A DNA stretch of 64,000 bases from Balanoglossus misakiensis (Eukaryota; Hemichordata). The notes beneath the pieces were generated by a model. That model had not been told where the DNA came from and did no database searches. It was given only the letters and a program-made list of their open reading frames with translations. The stretch is taken from the NCBI GenBank assembly GCA_040954595.2, contig CM082577.2, positions 19,406,001 through 19,470,000 on the forward strand. Direction: 5' to 3'. Positions 1-10,283 of the stretch are shown one piece after another. Each line of letters begins with the position of its first letter. Within the stretch, counting starts at the first letter, position 1. A program made the translations under genes and the position numbers.

Positions 1-1755
1 TGTGCCAAATTTCAAGGTCCTAGGCCACGTCGATTTTGAGAAGAAGATTTTTGTAATATTATTCGCATTTTTTGGTGGGCTGAGGACGGACACTGGGGCA
101 TCGGACTTCGACCGTCATTACGTAATGTTGTGGAGATCTCATTAGCAGGCTACTCACTTCTGGCGGGTTGCAGTAGTCCTTGGAAAATCGGCTGAAATAT
201 TAAACTGACCAGTGATTATTTTCCACGGAATGATTTTTGGGACAACACATTATCGGAGTTCAGGCTGTGTTAGGGCGTTTTATTGAATTACGCTGAGTTT
301 GTTAGCTGTTGCCGTTCAAATGTTTCTATCCAGACCCGGCTACACTGGTTCAATGTAATGCGGCGGCGGACTTTGACCCTCAGTCGCTAATGTGGCCGAA
401 ATACATCAGAAGACCAGTGATTTTCTTGCACGTAGGGAGTATGGTACCAGCAATAATCAGAGATCAGGCTTCGTTGCCGTTCAAAAGTTCCTACTTCAGT
501 CGTGACGTTACAACTGGACGTTCAGTATGGGGGTCGGCCCACAGGTGGCCGTGGGGGTTATCAGGTCGCCCGTAATGGCACGCAGCTTCATGCAGCTGTA
601 TGGGACCAAAATACTAGTAACACGCCCGATTCGGGGGTCACCTGTGACACCTGTGTAACTCAATTATGTGCATGCGTAATTGTGGAGTCAATGATAGGGA
701 TGCTAGCGTGGTATTTGTTGCACATGGATCAATTTGAAGTCCGATTTTCCTGTCAAGTTATGGGCGACCTTATGTGACATTTCACCTACTTTTGCTTAGT
801 GAGCATCTACAGCAGATGCATGCAGCTTTGGCGTTGGGGGTGGGGGTGGGGGTGGGGGGGGGGTGGGGGGGCATATACGGATGGGACCATAATGATATAC
901 CAAAGGCGGGGTCCCCTGTTGCACCTGCCTAAGTCATTGATTTTGTACATTTAATTGGACACTAACCAACAGGGCAATATGTGTGGTTTTTGTTCCACAG
1001 GGACGAATGTAAGTGTCAGTTTGTTTTTGCCCAAATTGATTTGGATGACCTATGTCGTACAGTGCCATATCTCAGCCCGTTGTACAGGTGCAGCTTTGGT
1101 ATTTGGAGGGATGAAACTATCATGAAATGTCAAATACAGGGGGATACCTGCGACACCTGCTTGATTCATGTATTACGTGCATACCTAATGGTAGACAAAG
1201 TGAAATGGTTGCAAATGTAGGATTTGTTGCACATGACATAAACAGGAATGAACATTTTTTGTCAAATTTTTGGGTGACCTCAGGTGTCCATTGACCTGCT
1301 TTCCATATGTTAGCACGCACATCATATATAGCCAGGTGTTTGGAGGGGTAGGGTAGGACCCTCTGCGTCATGAAATGCTAAATTCCTGGGGCCACCTGTA
1401 ACTTACTCGCGTAACTCATTATTATGGCCATATCTAATTTGACAAACTCAAACAGCGAGGATTTTCCGTTGTCTTGAATATGAACCAAATAAGAATCCTA
1501 ATTTTTGGCCCAATTTTTGGGTACCCTCAGCTGACCTTTGAAGTATACTTACTGAAGTACTTACAACGTAGAAGTTCAACTTTGGTTGTTGTGTTTGTAC
1601 TTGTAAGACATCCATTTCGGGTGGTTGCCTACTTCCCCATATCTCTATATCCAGAGCAAATACAGCCTACGCATTTGAATGGTACAACCCTGAAAGGAGT
1701 CTAATTGTTATTAACTCTATGCTTGGGCCCCTTCAATGCTGCTTGCAGCTTTTAA
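1..1755 (-). repeat. Dispersed repeat family A, copy a (truncated by window edge)
   Basis: The reverse complement of this stretch matches 18121-24885 and 61093-63845 over its length. The family starts with TTAAAGCTGCAAGCAGC (here at 1755-1739), runs through units with GGTCACCTGTGACACCTG-like motifs, and in the full copy ends with a GC-rich hairpin. Here that 3' end is cut off by the window start. Short ORFs in it (for example 1120-1371 minus) recur in all three copies and look like chance frames, not genes. The 5' palindrome and 3' hairpin suggest a Helitron/Helentron-like non-autonomous element; that class call is inference. Confidence 0.75.
834..872 (+). repeat. G-rich tract
   Basis: This is a run of G stretches separated by single T residues inside family A. 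The equivalent C-rich tracts occur at about 18967 and 61978 in the other copies. It could form a G-quadruplex, and its length may be unreliable in an assembly. Confidence 0.8.
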
Positions 1756-1815
1756 TTGTGCAGTTGCTTTCGAAGGATATTTCGTGTGAAATGTCATCGG
1801 CACCATGAATGCGGA

Positions 1816-2291
1816 TCATGTCTTGGATCGATTCGCTGCTCCGATGCGATGGGCGGTGAAAATAGAACCATCAGAATCGCTTTCACTTCCTTCATGCTTT
1901 GCTGTATGATGAACTTTTCTGTTCTTGTGGTCTTGTCTGGCTTTGCGTGCACCTTGACATACCGCTGCAAAATGGTTGAGCTTTCCACATTTGTTGCAAG
2001 TCTTTCCATATGCTTGACATTTTGCTTTGTCTCTATCGTGTGACGTTCCACAATATTTGCACAAACTTGCTGCATTCGGTTTCGAGGTTGTTGCGTATCT
2101 TGCTGGACGAAATGGTTTTGCTGTCTTTGGCTTGCTGCGTGTGTTGCTATAGCGATGCTGCTTTTGTGCGCTGTAAACTGTGTCATGAGTTTCAGCTGTG
2201 CCTTTCAGCTGTTCTCTGTGCTCTCTAGACAGTTCACTAGCTCTAAGTGCTTCAATACATCGTGTCAAATCTGGAACTGGGCGTTCTCTCA
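1816..2291 (-). pseudogene. gag fragment, nucleocapsid part with zinc knuckles
   Basis: This open frame of about 158 codons on the minus strand begins RERPVPDLTRCIEALRASE, the normal continuation of the gag capsid segment that ends at 5808. After a basic linker come a cysteine/histidine cluster beginning CKYCGTSHDRDKAKC and a second, canonical CX2CX4HX4C knuckle (CNKCGKLNHFAAVC). Such knuckles bind genomic RNA in retroelement Gag. A short basic/acidic stretch follows and the frame ends near the boundary with repeat family A. The apparent start Met is not a real start; the frame was separated from its N-terminus by the insertion at 2292-5804. Confidence 0.8.
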
Positions 2292-2646
2292 CAGCCCGAA
2301 TGCAGGTCAGCCATTTGACCGTTAATTGCCCAGTTTTCTAGTTCTGGTGACGCCCTCAACGTTCCGTCGTACACACAGCCAGAAGTGGCATGCGAAAGTC
2401 CCGCGCTTTTTTTAATGCCAAATTATCAAGCAGGGACGGCAGTTGAATGACTCAAACTGATAAAAAGGCCAAAATTATATCTAAGCTACATATCTGTATG
2501 TTTTTTGTTGGAAAAAAACATGTTTTCTTTGCAAAAATGAGCAAATTACGGAGTGACCCCAGAACAACTAAAATCAAAACACGCCGCACTTCCGGGTTTT
2601 TACAAACTGCCGCACTTTTATATAAAAATGAATTTTTAAATTGGCC

Positions 2647-3810
2647 GTGTCTATTGACACGCGCGTGTCAATAGCCAGTGCTTGTCGGGCCGGCTATTGA
2701 CACGCGCGTGTCAATAGCCAGTGCATAGGGGGCCGGCTATTGACACGCGGGGACTTTAATATTCTCAAATTATTGCCGATTTTTGAAAACCAAAGCACAT
2801 TTCACATAGTCCATTAAATGATTCGTCTTTTCTTCCCCGAAAATCAGATGAAACGAAGTGCAAAATTCCGAAAGTCAAAGCAGAATGTCATAGTTCTTCT
2901 ACCCGTTCTACGCGTGTACGCCTGCCGATTCTAAGCTTATCTCCTGACCGTGACACGACTTTTATAAAGCAATGCACATTCCGTATCCTCCGTTGCGAGG
3001 TGTAAAATAAAGAAAATCCAAGTACATGTATTTCGAAGTATGTCAGACTGCACTGGGCAATACGTCATTTTCGTTGCTTCAACCAGGAAAAATCTGACTG
3101 CTAGTGCTATGGCATGAAAATGTTAATTTCGGTAATACACGTCATTGCACTGGACCCTGCAAGGCATGCATTTGGGGACTAAGTAAGTTGTCACACCACG
3201 GTTCAAGTTGTAACGTATTTCCCAACAAGCAATGAATTTGTTCATCATGAAAAAATCTCTCAATTCAAACGAAACATTTTACAGTATGTCCGCGCTGTTG
3301 AGGTCAGCGTCGCGGTGAGTGTGTCCCTCTGTGTGCAGCGGCCGTAGTGCATGAACAGTAAAACAATCGTAGCGATGCTCAGAAATATTTCAGAAATTTG
3401 CACTTCCTTTCATCTACATTTTCGGCGGAAAAGATAAGTCCTCCAATGGAAAATGTGCATTACTTTATAAAAGTCGGCAGTAAAATGGAGGGAAAATCCC
3501 CGTGTCACGGTCAGGAGATAAGCTTAGAATCGGCAGGCGTACACGCGTAGAACGGGTAGAAGAACTATGACATACGCTTTGACTTTCGGAATTTTGCACT
3601 ACGTTTCATCTGATTTTCGGGGAAGAAAAGACGAATCATTTAATGGACTATGTGAAATGTGCCTTGGTTTTCAAAAATCGGCAATAATTTGAGAATATTA
3701 AAGTCCCCGCGTGTCAATAGCCGGCCCCCTATGCACTGGCTATTGACACGCGCGTGTCAATAGCCGGCCCGACAAGCACTGGCTATTGACACGCGCGTGT
3801 CAATAGACAC
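2647..3810. repeat. Large foldback with about 340-bp arms and clustered 24-bp palindromes
   Basis: Left arm (about 2647-2985) and right arm (about 3455-3810) are near-perfect inverted copies. The outer end of each arm carries two full copies and a partial copy of a self-palindromic unit whose half site is CTATTGACACGC. The centre (about 2986-3454) is non-palindromic and has no coding frame of note. No clear target duplication was found, so this may be a subterminal structure of the host transposon or a separate insertion. Confidence 0.8.
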
Positions 3811-4729
3811 TCCGTTTTAAATTTAAACATAATTTTCAGTGAATTCGATACATCTTGTAATAAAATTAAAAAAATCATGATGCAACCCCCAGAGGTATTC
3901 GCTCAAGAGCTCCTTAAACTTAGCCCATATTGTGACGCAACAGCCTCAGAGTAGCTCATAGCTTTGCATGTACTCGGTCGATTTGTATCGCCGAACTGTT
4001 GCTCTGCAGAGTCTGCAATCATCAAATTTTCATTGTGTCGAAATTGGCTAGCATGTGGCTGGCATGATCTCTGTATTCCAGCGTATAAATCTTGTACTGC
4101 CTCCCCTTGCTCTCTCCCCGTTCTGAACACAGAACAGTTTGTGGAGAGTGGAAGGCCAAAGTCACAGGGGGCCTAGTTGAGGATTTCACTCGTAGTAGGC
4201 CTAAGTCGTACAGCTCGTACTGCCTAAATCGTGGACGCGGTCAATTACAAAAGCTTGCTCTCAATAAACATAACTTCAGTCATTTCTTTTCTTTTGACAC
4301 TGTTCTCAAGTCTTCAAAATATGAATCACTGTGGCAATCAAGATGAACCGCGGACATACGTGCATGTACACAGTGCCCTTAGCTCTGCGTGGCAGCCGGG
4401 GCTTTGTGTGTACGTCTGCGGTGATAAAACACTCAGCCCAGCCAATTCCAAGCAGAGCTAACAGTGCCCGTAACACTCGACCGTAGCATCGGCAATAATA
4501 CACTGAAAATTGACATTGCAAATCGTAGGAGTATATCTGTAGGAACAGAGTCATACACAGTTTTACAGTAATTTAATTTTTTTTATTATATCCAAGAAAG
4601 TGTGGCCCGTTCCACGGTCACTAGACAAAACATAGACCCTAGGGTCTACGGACAAAACAATCGCGCAGTTCACTTCACATCGTGAAAACTGGCTGCGCCT
4701 GCACGAAACGCGGAAGTCGAGCCGTGTCA

Positions 4730-5095
4730 CGGAAAGTGCAAGGTTCACAAGAAAGCGCCGCACTTTTTTATAAAACGTCTGAAACACTTCAAATTTTGCC
4801 TAGCGTTAGATTGATAAATAACCTAACTCGTTATGTAAAAACTGTCGGGGAACCTTAAATATTTCTTAAAATACGGATAGGTGAACTTGATAAATGTCAC
4901 AATAACTCACCGGAAAATGAAGGGTTCACGAGAAAGTGCAGCACTTTTATATAAAACGTCCGAAACACTTCAAATTTTACACAGCTTTAAACTGATAAAT
5001 TACCTAACTTGCGGTGTGAAGATTATCGTGCAACCTCCAATATTTCTTGAGATACGGGTCGGTAAACTTGAAAAACATCACAATACCTCCGTTTT
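4730..5095 (+). repeat. Diverged tandem duplication, unit about 181 bp
   Basis: The segment starting near GGTTCACAAGAAAGC (4741) repeats near GGTTCACGAGAAAGT (4923) with matching downstream sequence, including the shared run AAACACTTCAAATTTT. It is non-coding and lies inside the transposon at 2292-5804. A related phrase (CCGCACTTTTATATAAAA) also occurs near 2610. Confidence 0.7.
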
Positions 5096-5143
5096 TCATT
5101 CACGGTCGATCGTGGGAAAAAACGTCTACAACCCAATCCCACC

Positions 5144-5583
5144 TAGTCTAGAATCTATCCGTTCGTAGTCGCATTCACCCTACTACCGTCTAGGAACGCA
5201 TAACCAAAATCTAGTAAGGCCATAAAAATGGTAATTTGAATGTGAATAGTCTCCAACTGAGCAGTCTGACGTCAGAGAAGTCAATCACTTACGTTGACTG
5301 ACTACTGATTGGCCGTTGATGGCATGGGTGTTTCTTCATTATTATTCATATATGCCCAATTATGGATCATGTTGCGGCTGCATTGACAATCGCTGGAAAT
5401 TCGCATGTAGCTCCGCCCCGAATGATACATAATCATGATCACTGGTGACGCTTGACGTCAGATTGCTCAGTTGGAGACTATTCACATTCAAATTACCATT
5501 TTTATGGCCTTACTAGATTTTGGTTATGCGTTCCTAGACGGTAGTAGGGTGAATGCGACTACGAACGGATAGATTCTAGACTA
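5144..5583. mobile_element. Foldback MITE with 131-bp TIRs and 9-bp target duplication (MULE-like)
   Basis: The left arm 5144-5274 and right arm 5453-5583 are inverted copies with one visible mismatch, starting TAGTCTAGAATCTATCC. The 9-bp direct repeat AATCCCACC flanks it exactly at 5135-5143 and 5584-5592. Long TIRs with 9-bp duplications are typical of Mutator-like elements; that assignment is inference. It is non-coding. The near-identical arms and perfect duplication suggest a fairly recent insertion. Confidence 0.9.
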
Positions 5584-5807
5584 AATCCCACCATGCTTAA
5601 GGCGCGATAATCTGCCAACATATCCGTACGATTCTAGTTTTATCGATACTGTTGTCATTTCAAGGTAAAGACTCTCCAATCGGACAAAATCGCCCGTGTT
5701 TTCTGAAGGTTAGCGCAACAACATAAATAAGTCCCCATTTTGAAAATAGTCACGTGACTTTTTCCAATAAACGCCCTCATCGTTGGGTGGTTGCGTTCGG
5801 GCTATCA

Positions 5808-6353
5808 ACAATCTGTCTCTGGTGTGCGAATCATGAGTGCTCATAACCAGCCTGTCTCTGATAAGACTGTCATTCAGCGTTGAGAATTCGCATGACTCTG
5901 CAAGCTGGCGTAGTCGTACCACATACTGATCAATGGATTCATTTTCACCCTTTCGAACAGTAAATGCTTTTGTGGCTTGAAATGTCTTGTGAGTTCCTGC
6001 AGTATTCGTTCTGGATTTTTCTTATCTGTTTCGGATAAGGTGGTAAGGCTATTCATTACCTTGACGCATTCCATCCCCATCACACTGCAAAGTGCGCCTG
6101 CTTGAACTTCGTCAAGTTTATCTTTGAGTTCAGTGGCAGTGATGTAATGGTTGAACCGTTCCAGGCCGTTTTGAAGTTGTCCCAATTCGTGGAAACGTCC
6201 CCTTTCACATTCATGGGCTGTGGCGCTGGTATCTGATACGTAGACATATCGACGAATTATGAGGTTGCTACTCACGCTGGGTCGATTTTTCTTAGTGTCC
6301 GTACTTGTCGACGCTGTGTTGACAATATGGCTGCTCGGGCTGCTGACGTACAC
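5808..6353 (-). pseudogene. gag fragment, capsid part
   Basis: Minus-strand frames encode a capsid-like segment (phrases such as GLERFNHYITATELKDKLDEV, then PERILQELTRHFKPQKHLLFE). It continues in another frame (VVRLRQLAESCEF, then IRDRLVMSTHDSHTRDRLL) that meets the insertion at 5804. The frame change near 5920-5990 is a frameshift. The second frame joins the zinc-knuckle fragment at 2291 once the transposon between is ignored. The pattern 'LRxLAxxCxF...IRDRLV' is shared with the gag at 32980-33750. Confidence 0.75.
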
Positions 6354-6500
6354 GAAACGTATGTGCGTCCGGTCACGTAGGCACCTATAATCTGCTGCTC
6401 AGATGGGCTACTTCGGGCGTTTTTCTTCTGAGAAAATCGTATTAATTTTGCGTCGCTGCTGTCTATTTTTCTTCTCAGGCTTGTCTTACCGCTTCGTGCA

Positions 6501-6515
6501 CCACTCCTGACACCA
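6501..6515 (-). other. Primer binding site of the gag-only LTR element
   Basis: The minus strand reads TGGTGTCAGGAGTGG directly next to the LTR end at 6516. It begins with TGG, as required to pair with the CCA 3' end of a tRNA, and its position and length fit a retroelement primer site. The exact tRNA is not assigned. Confidence 0.7.
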
Positions 6516-6884
6516 TGTTATGTTGTGGGTTTACAGAACAACCATCGGATGGACACTGCTTTAGTGGAACATTAACAACAACTTTAAAGGTATACAGTCA
6601 CCTCCAATTTTCATATTTATACATGTACCCATATATGGCTGAAATGGCGTACTTGAGCGTTCTAAAGAACATACGGTGGCGCTCTTTTTTTCGCGTGTGC
6701 CACCCACTGAAAATCTGCGATTGGCTAGATCTCAATTTGCCATGGTAACTACAGCTAATTTTCCCTTGGTGACCGTATACCTTTAATCGGCCATGTCAGC
6801 AACTTACAAAGAACATGTAATCATGGGAGTGACCTGTGACCTCAGGACCGTACCACTGTAATACAGGTAAGTATCCTCATAACA
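6516..6884 (-). mobile_element. LTR of the decayed element, carrying a nested MITE
   Basis: The sequence starts TGTTATG at 6516 and ends CATAACA at 6884, giving the usual TG...CA inverted termini. It abuts the primer site. About 170 bp remain once the MITE at 6588-6782 and its duplicated TTAA are removed. The partner LTR is missing, so no target duplication can be tested. The same terminal heptamers occur on the solo LTR at 32225-32454. Confidence 0.65.
6588..6782. mobile_element. MITE flanked by TTAA (Kolobok-like ends)
   Basis: Inverted ends AGGTATACAGTCACC and AGGTATACGGTCACC are flanked by TTAA at 6584-6587 and 6783-6786. TTAA duplication is known for piggyBac, Kolobok and Sola3. An AGG start is closer to Kolobok than to piggyBac, but this is inference. 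It is 195 bp, non-coding, and nested in an LTR. Confidence 0.75.
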
Positions 6885-6913
6885 ACTGCACTGGCCAATA
6901 GAACTATTGCACC

Positions 6914-7022
6914 CACAGGGAACTCAGGCTCATAGTTGTGGTAAAATGAATAAAAACATAGTTTTATTATTATTATTATGAATAAAAAATGGAAAAAATA
7001 TTAAAAATTATTATTATTATTA

Positions 7023-7053
<31 letters not shown>

Positions 7054-7356
7054 TTGAAATTTAGCGATTCCGATGTTGACTTGGTGTTTTTTTGGCGAGT
7101 GAAAATCAGTTGGGTATGAGACAAGTTGCATCCCTTGTCTTTTTTTAGGTAGCGTGTTAGGGAGAAGACAGAATGCATAGGTATGTTGGATTTTAACACA
7201 TGATAGATAACAAGAACTACTACAAATATAATAATAATAATAATTAATAATAATAATAATAATTTTTAATATTTTTTCCATTTTTTATTCATAATAATAA
7301 TAATAAAACTATGTTTTTATTCATTTTACCACAACTATGAGCCTGAGTTCCCTGTG
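6914..7356. mobile_element. AT-rich foldback MITE with TIR CACAGGGAACTCAGGCTC
   Basis: Arms of about 140-150 bp begin CACAGGGAACTCAGGCTC and run into ATT/TAA microsatellite stretches on both sides. The 7-bp direct repeat TTGCACC flanks it at 6907-6913 and 7357-7363. The CAGGG-like end recalls hAT elements (usually 8-bp duplications), but the class is not certain. The small ORF at 7048-7281 (minus) is low-complexity and not supported. Confidence 0.8.
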
Positions 7357-7909
7357 TTGCACCGACCAGAATTCTACAAAACGATGTGGCCATAGCTATA
7401 GTGGTATAGGTATAGATTTCATTAAAAAAATTAATATACAAGAATTGATCGATTTTTCATATTATTTTTTCCCATTGGAACTGATTGTCGGAAGGTAGGC
7501 TAGTTGCACACTAAATTTGAAGCTGATCAGCCCAGCGGATGTTGAGATATTGGGCATAAATCAAAATTCCTTGGTAGCCATAGCTTAACTATGGAAAGTA
7601 TAGGTAAATGGCTGGATCCAATGGTCATGAAAAATATGAAAAATAATGCTTTAAAAATCTTCTTCTCAAAATCGGGAAGGACTTGGACATTGAAATTTGG
7701 CATACAGGACCCTGTTCATATGGTCCACAAAGTTAGCTCACAGAATTTTGATTCGTCATTTTTATGAGACCAATTTTAAAGTTTCAATCCAAGATGGCTG
7801 CCAGAGATAAGCAGTCACAGGTGACCCCCATTTTTGGCTTTTCAATTTTAGTCCCAACCCTGCAAACGCCAAGTCTGAACCTGCTCTGGACGCCGAGATA
7901 TAGGAAAGT

Positions 7910-7922
7910 AGGTCAAAGGTCA
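7910..7922 (+). promoter_or_regulatory. Perfect DR1 hexamer pair (nuclear-receptor-like site)
   Basis: AGGTCAAAGGTCA is the consensus direct repeat with 1-bp spacing that binds HNF4, COUP-TF, RXR and PPAR dimers. It occurs inside a repeat, so function is unproven. The same motif recurs in the tandem array at 38390-39480. Confidence 0.35.
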
Positions 7923-8419
7923 CCTGAGGTCACCCAAAATTTGGGCAAAATTTTTTGACCCCAAACTGGTCCATATCCCACAAGAACAAAACCTCTAGCC
8001 CTAATAGTTTGCCTGGAATTAGGTATGCACATAATTAATGAGTTAAGCAGGTGTTACGGGTGAGCCCAAAATTTATATAGAGAGTCAGTGTACAGGACCA
8101 TTGCAAGGACGTGGACATAGCATCATAGCTTAACAATAGAAAGTATAGGCCTATGCCTGGGTCCAAAAATATGAAAAATAATATTTAAAATCTTCTTCTC
8201 AAAATAGACTTGGCCCACGGCCTTGACATTTGGCATGTAGGACACTGACTACATGGTCAGCAAAAGTTGCTAACAGAATTTTGATAGCTCCATTCATATG
8301 CAAATTAGGCCCATTTGAAAACTTTGCCCATATATGGTCATCAGCCGTTTTCAAGATCTAGCTCACCAAAAAAACAACACAAGAAGAAGACAGCAGAAGA
8401 AAAAAACTAACAAAACCAA

Positions 8420-8453
8420 TAGGGCCCAAGCGCCTGAGGGCGCTTGGGCCCTA
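8420..8453. repeat. GC-rich terminal hairpin of the family A relative
   Basis: TAGGGCCCAAGCGCC is followed by a 4-nt loop and its exact inverse. The same type of hairpin ends the family at 63808-63840 and, in diverged form, at 37676-37706. A hairpin close to the 3' end is a Helitron-type hallmark. Confidence 0.85.
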
Positions 8454-8508
8454 AAAACAACACGATTTCAAGAGGGTTTCGAGACCCTCTTGAAATCGTG
8501 TTGTTTTT
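8453..8508. repeat. Perfect 25-bp stem hairpin
   Basis: The left stem (8453-8477) and right stem (8484-8508) are exact inverse copies with a 6-nt loop (TTCGAG). It directly follows the preceding hairpin. Part of it (AAAATCGTGTT) resembles the junction at 63841-63851. It could be a transcribed hairpin or a head-to-head junction of repeat ends. Confidence 0.85.
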
Positions 8509-8718
8509 AAGACAAGGACTGACTACTATGTAAGCGACTAATTTAATAACGTTTTTAGCCACTTTTCAATAATAAAAAACTAACAAAGCCTGTGATAGTA
8601 AATAATAATATTAATAATTTATTTATAAAGCGGCAATCTCCACAAAAAAGTGATCACAGCCGCTGAAAGATGTATTACAATAAAAGGATAACAACAAAAC
8701 AAAATCTAATCAATTACT

Positions 8719-8994
8719 TTTAAATGTTTATATGGAGCTGGCCCACAATATCTGGAAGATTTAATAAGTGTTTATGTACCTAGGCGAAACCTTTGTTCTG
8801 CCAATGATTTTAAACTAAATACATTCATGACCAAAACAAAAAAGTATGGTGAGAGGGCTTTCTGTTCTGCAGCCCCATTTTTATGGAACGAGCTTCCAGT
8901 GAATATTCCTTCTTGTAACAATTTTAATACTTTTAAACGCATGCTTAAGACTCGCCTTTTTAAGTTAGCTTACTGTATAATTAAAATCTTGTAA
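8719..8994 (+). pseudogene. LINE ORF2 C-terminal fragment
   Basis: An open frame of 92 codons ends at a TAA (8992-8994). It reads KCLYGAGPQYLEDLISVYVP early and 'YGERAFCSAAPFLWNELP' later, closing with 'FKRMLKTRLFKLAY'. This is the conserved end of non-LTR retrotransposon reverse transcriptases of the CR1/L2/jockey type (compare the usual 'GERAFSxAAPxLWNxLP' pattern). The catalytic domain upstream is missing, as is usual for 5'-truncated LINEs. Sequence after the stop (to about 9150) may be the LINE 3' UTR. Confidence 0.85.
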
Positions 8995-9215
8995 GTGATA
9001 CTCTAGTGAACAGGTAGCCAGTGTAAATCCTGCAGAAATGTTGTTATATGATCAGAATGATTTGACCGAGTTATAACTCTGGTTGCTACATTTTGAACAT
9101 GCTGAATGTGATTGATCAAATAAAGTGGTAATTAAGCCATACAATAATGAAATACAAGAATCGATACGTGAGGAGACAAGCGAATGGATAAGTTGTTCAG
9201 TAGTGGGGCAGTTAA

Positions 9216-10279
9216 CCAAAAAATCGTGCACTTTGGGTTAAAAGCATGAAACTTGGTAGACGTAAACATTGACCCATGGCGGCCATTTTCTTATATGGAT
9301 CCAGAATGACAGCGCCAGAAACAGACATTAATACTTTTAAATCGTGCACTTCGGTTTAAACAGTCGCATCGATGACCCATATTAGGAGTTGCTTATTAGC
9401 ATAAAAATTAACATATCATTAATATGTAGAACGCGATCTGACCAATGACGCGCCCTGAAAGCCGCGTCTCTCACCCATTTCCCCGCCCTTTGTTAAGAAA
9501 ATCACGACCTTTTCTTTTCAAATGTAAATTTTAGGGTCAAATACGCTGTTTGGGGATATCCCGTCAATTGAAAATAAGAAAGTACGAGTCAAACTTGCTA
9601 CCGGGTCAATAAGAAAAATTTTCACCAGTGCTTTTGTGAAAAATTTAATTTTGATTTTGGCGTCTACGCTATTTTTTGAGGATTTCGCCTGAAAGACAGC
9701 GTTATTAGACAGAGCATGTAGATTGAAGGCGTTCATCGAGAGTCAAGGTTTCTTAGTGACGGTGATCACCTGACTTGTCTACTAGCTAGTATATCACCAC
9801 GCACAGCAACCAAAGCAAAATAAAGCGACATGCACCCCAAAAGACATACATGTACTAGTATACTGTTAGACAGTTACATGTAAACAACGCCGTTGAAATA
9901 TGATGCGGACGCCTGGAAAAGAGTCAACCTCAGGAAATCAGTTGCACAAAGTCATGCACATGTTTCTGTAGGTGCTGTAGGTCTAGTCTGACAGCAGTGC
10001 TCTGTGTTACTGTCATCAAGATTGATCTGATACATGTACACCAGGATTAGGATAATATACAGAGGAATGTATGGTAGCAAGCATGTTTTACAACCCATAT
10101 TCCTGTGTCTGAGTGTTAAACTTGACCAAAAAGGGCCATTTATGGGGGGAAAAGTGTGAATGTCAGTTTCTAGCCACTAGAGGGCGCTGTATTGGAAAAT
10201 GTCCGCCATGGGTCAATGCATAAATGTACCAAGTTTCATGCTTTTAACCCAAAGTGCACAATTGTGCCAAAATTTGGGG
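9216..10279. mobile_element. TTAA-flanked non-autonomous element (piggyBac-like ends)
   Basis: TTAA at 9212-9215 and 10280-10283 flank inverted ends that begin CCAAAAAATCGTGCAC (left) and CCCCAAATTTTGGCAC (right, reverse complement). They continue with a shared stretch containing CTTTGGGTTAAAAGCATGAA and CCATGGCGG. CC-starting ends with TTAA fit piggyBac. No transposase frame is visible; the 72-aa frame at 9518-9736 has no recognisable features. Confidence 0.65.
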
Positions 10280-10283
10280 TTAA

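Larger units (their letters stand above)
2292..5804. mobile_element. Non-autonomous DNA transposon, 3.5 kb, 3-bp target duplication TCA
   Basis: The ends are imperfect 13-bp inverted repeats (CAGCCCGAATGCA at left, TAGCCCGAACGCA as the reverse complement of the right). The element is flanked by TCA at 2289-2291 and 5805-5807. Removing it with one TCA rejoins the two halves of the host gag frame exactly, which fixes both ends. It holds a large foldback (2647-3810), a tandem duplication (about 4730-5095) and a nested MITE (5144-5583). No transposase is recognisable. A 3-bp duplication is known for PIF/Harbinger and CACTA elements, but the ends match neither well, so the superfamily stays open. 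Confidence 0.75.
1788..6884 (-). mobile_element. Decayed gag-bearing LTR retrotransposon (Gypsy-like), split by a later insertion
   Basis: Read on the minus strand this has an LTR (6884-6516), a tRNA-complementary primer site (6515-6501), the N-terminal part of a gag (about 6250-5808), a 3.5-kb DNA transposon insertion (5804-2292), and the rest of gag with zinc knuckles (2291-1816). No protease, reverse transcriptase or integrase is left. The element stops near 1788, beside repeat family A, so the pol half and 3' LTR were lost. Gypsy-like (K02A2.6/Mag-type) is inferred from gag resemblance to the better preserved element at 29161-34229. Confidence 0.75.
7364..8453 (+). repeat. Family A relative (copy d), 3' end with hairpin
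   Basis: Similar in order and wording to the reverse complement of 37676-39480: an AT-rich opening, GGTCACCTGAGGTCACCC phrases, the text 'AATTTTTTGACC...TGGTCCATA', and a terminal GC-rich hairpin. It carries one perfect DR1-type motif. No gene is present; the frame at 7764-7958 lies in repeat sequence. Confidence 0.7.
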
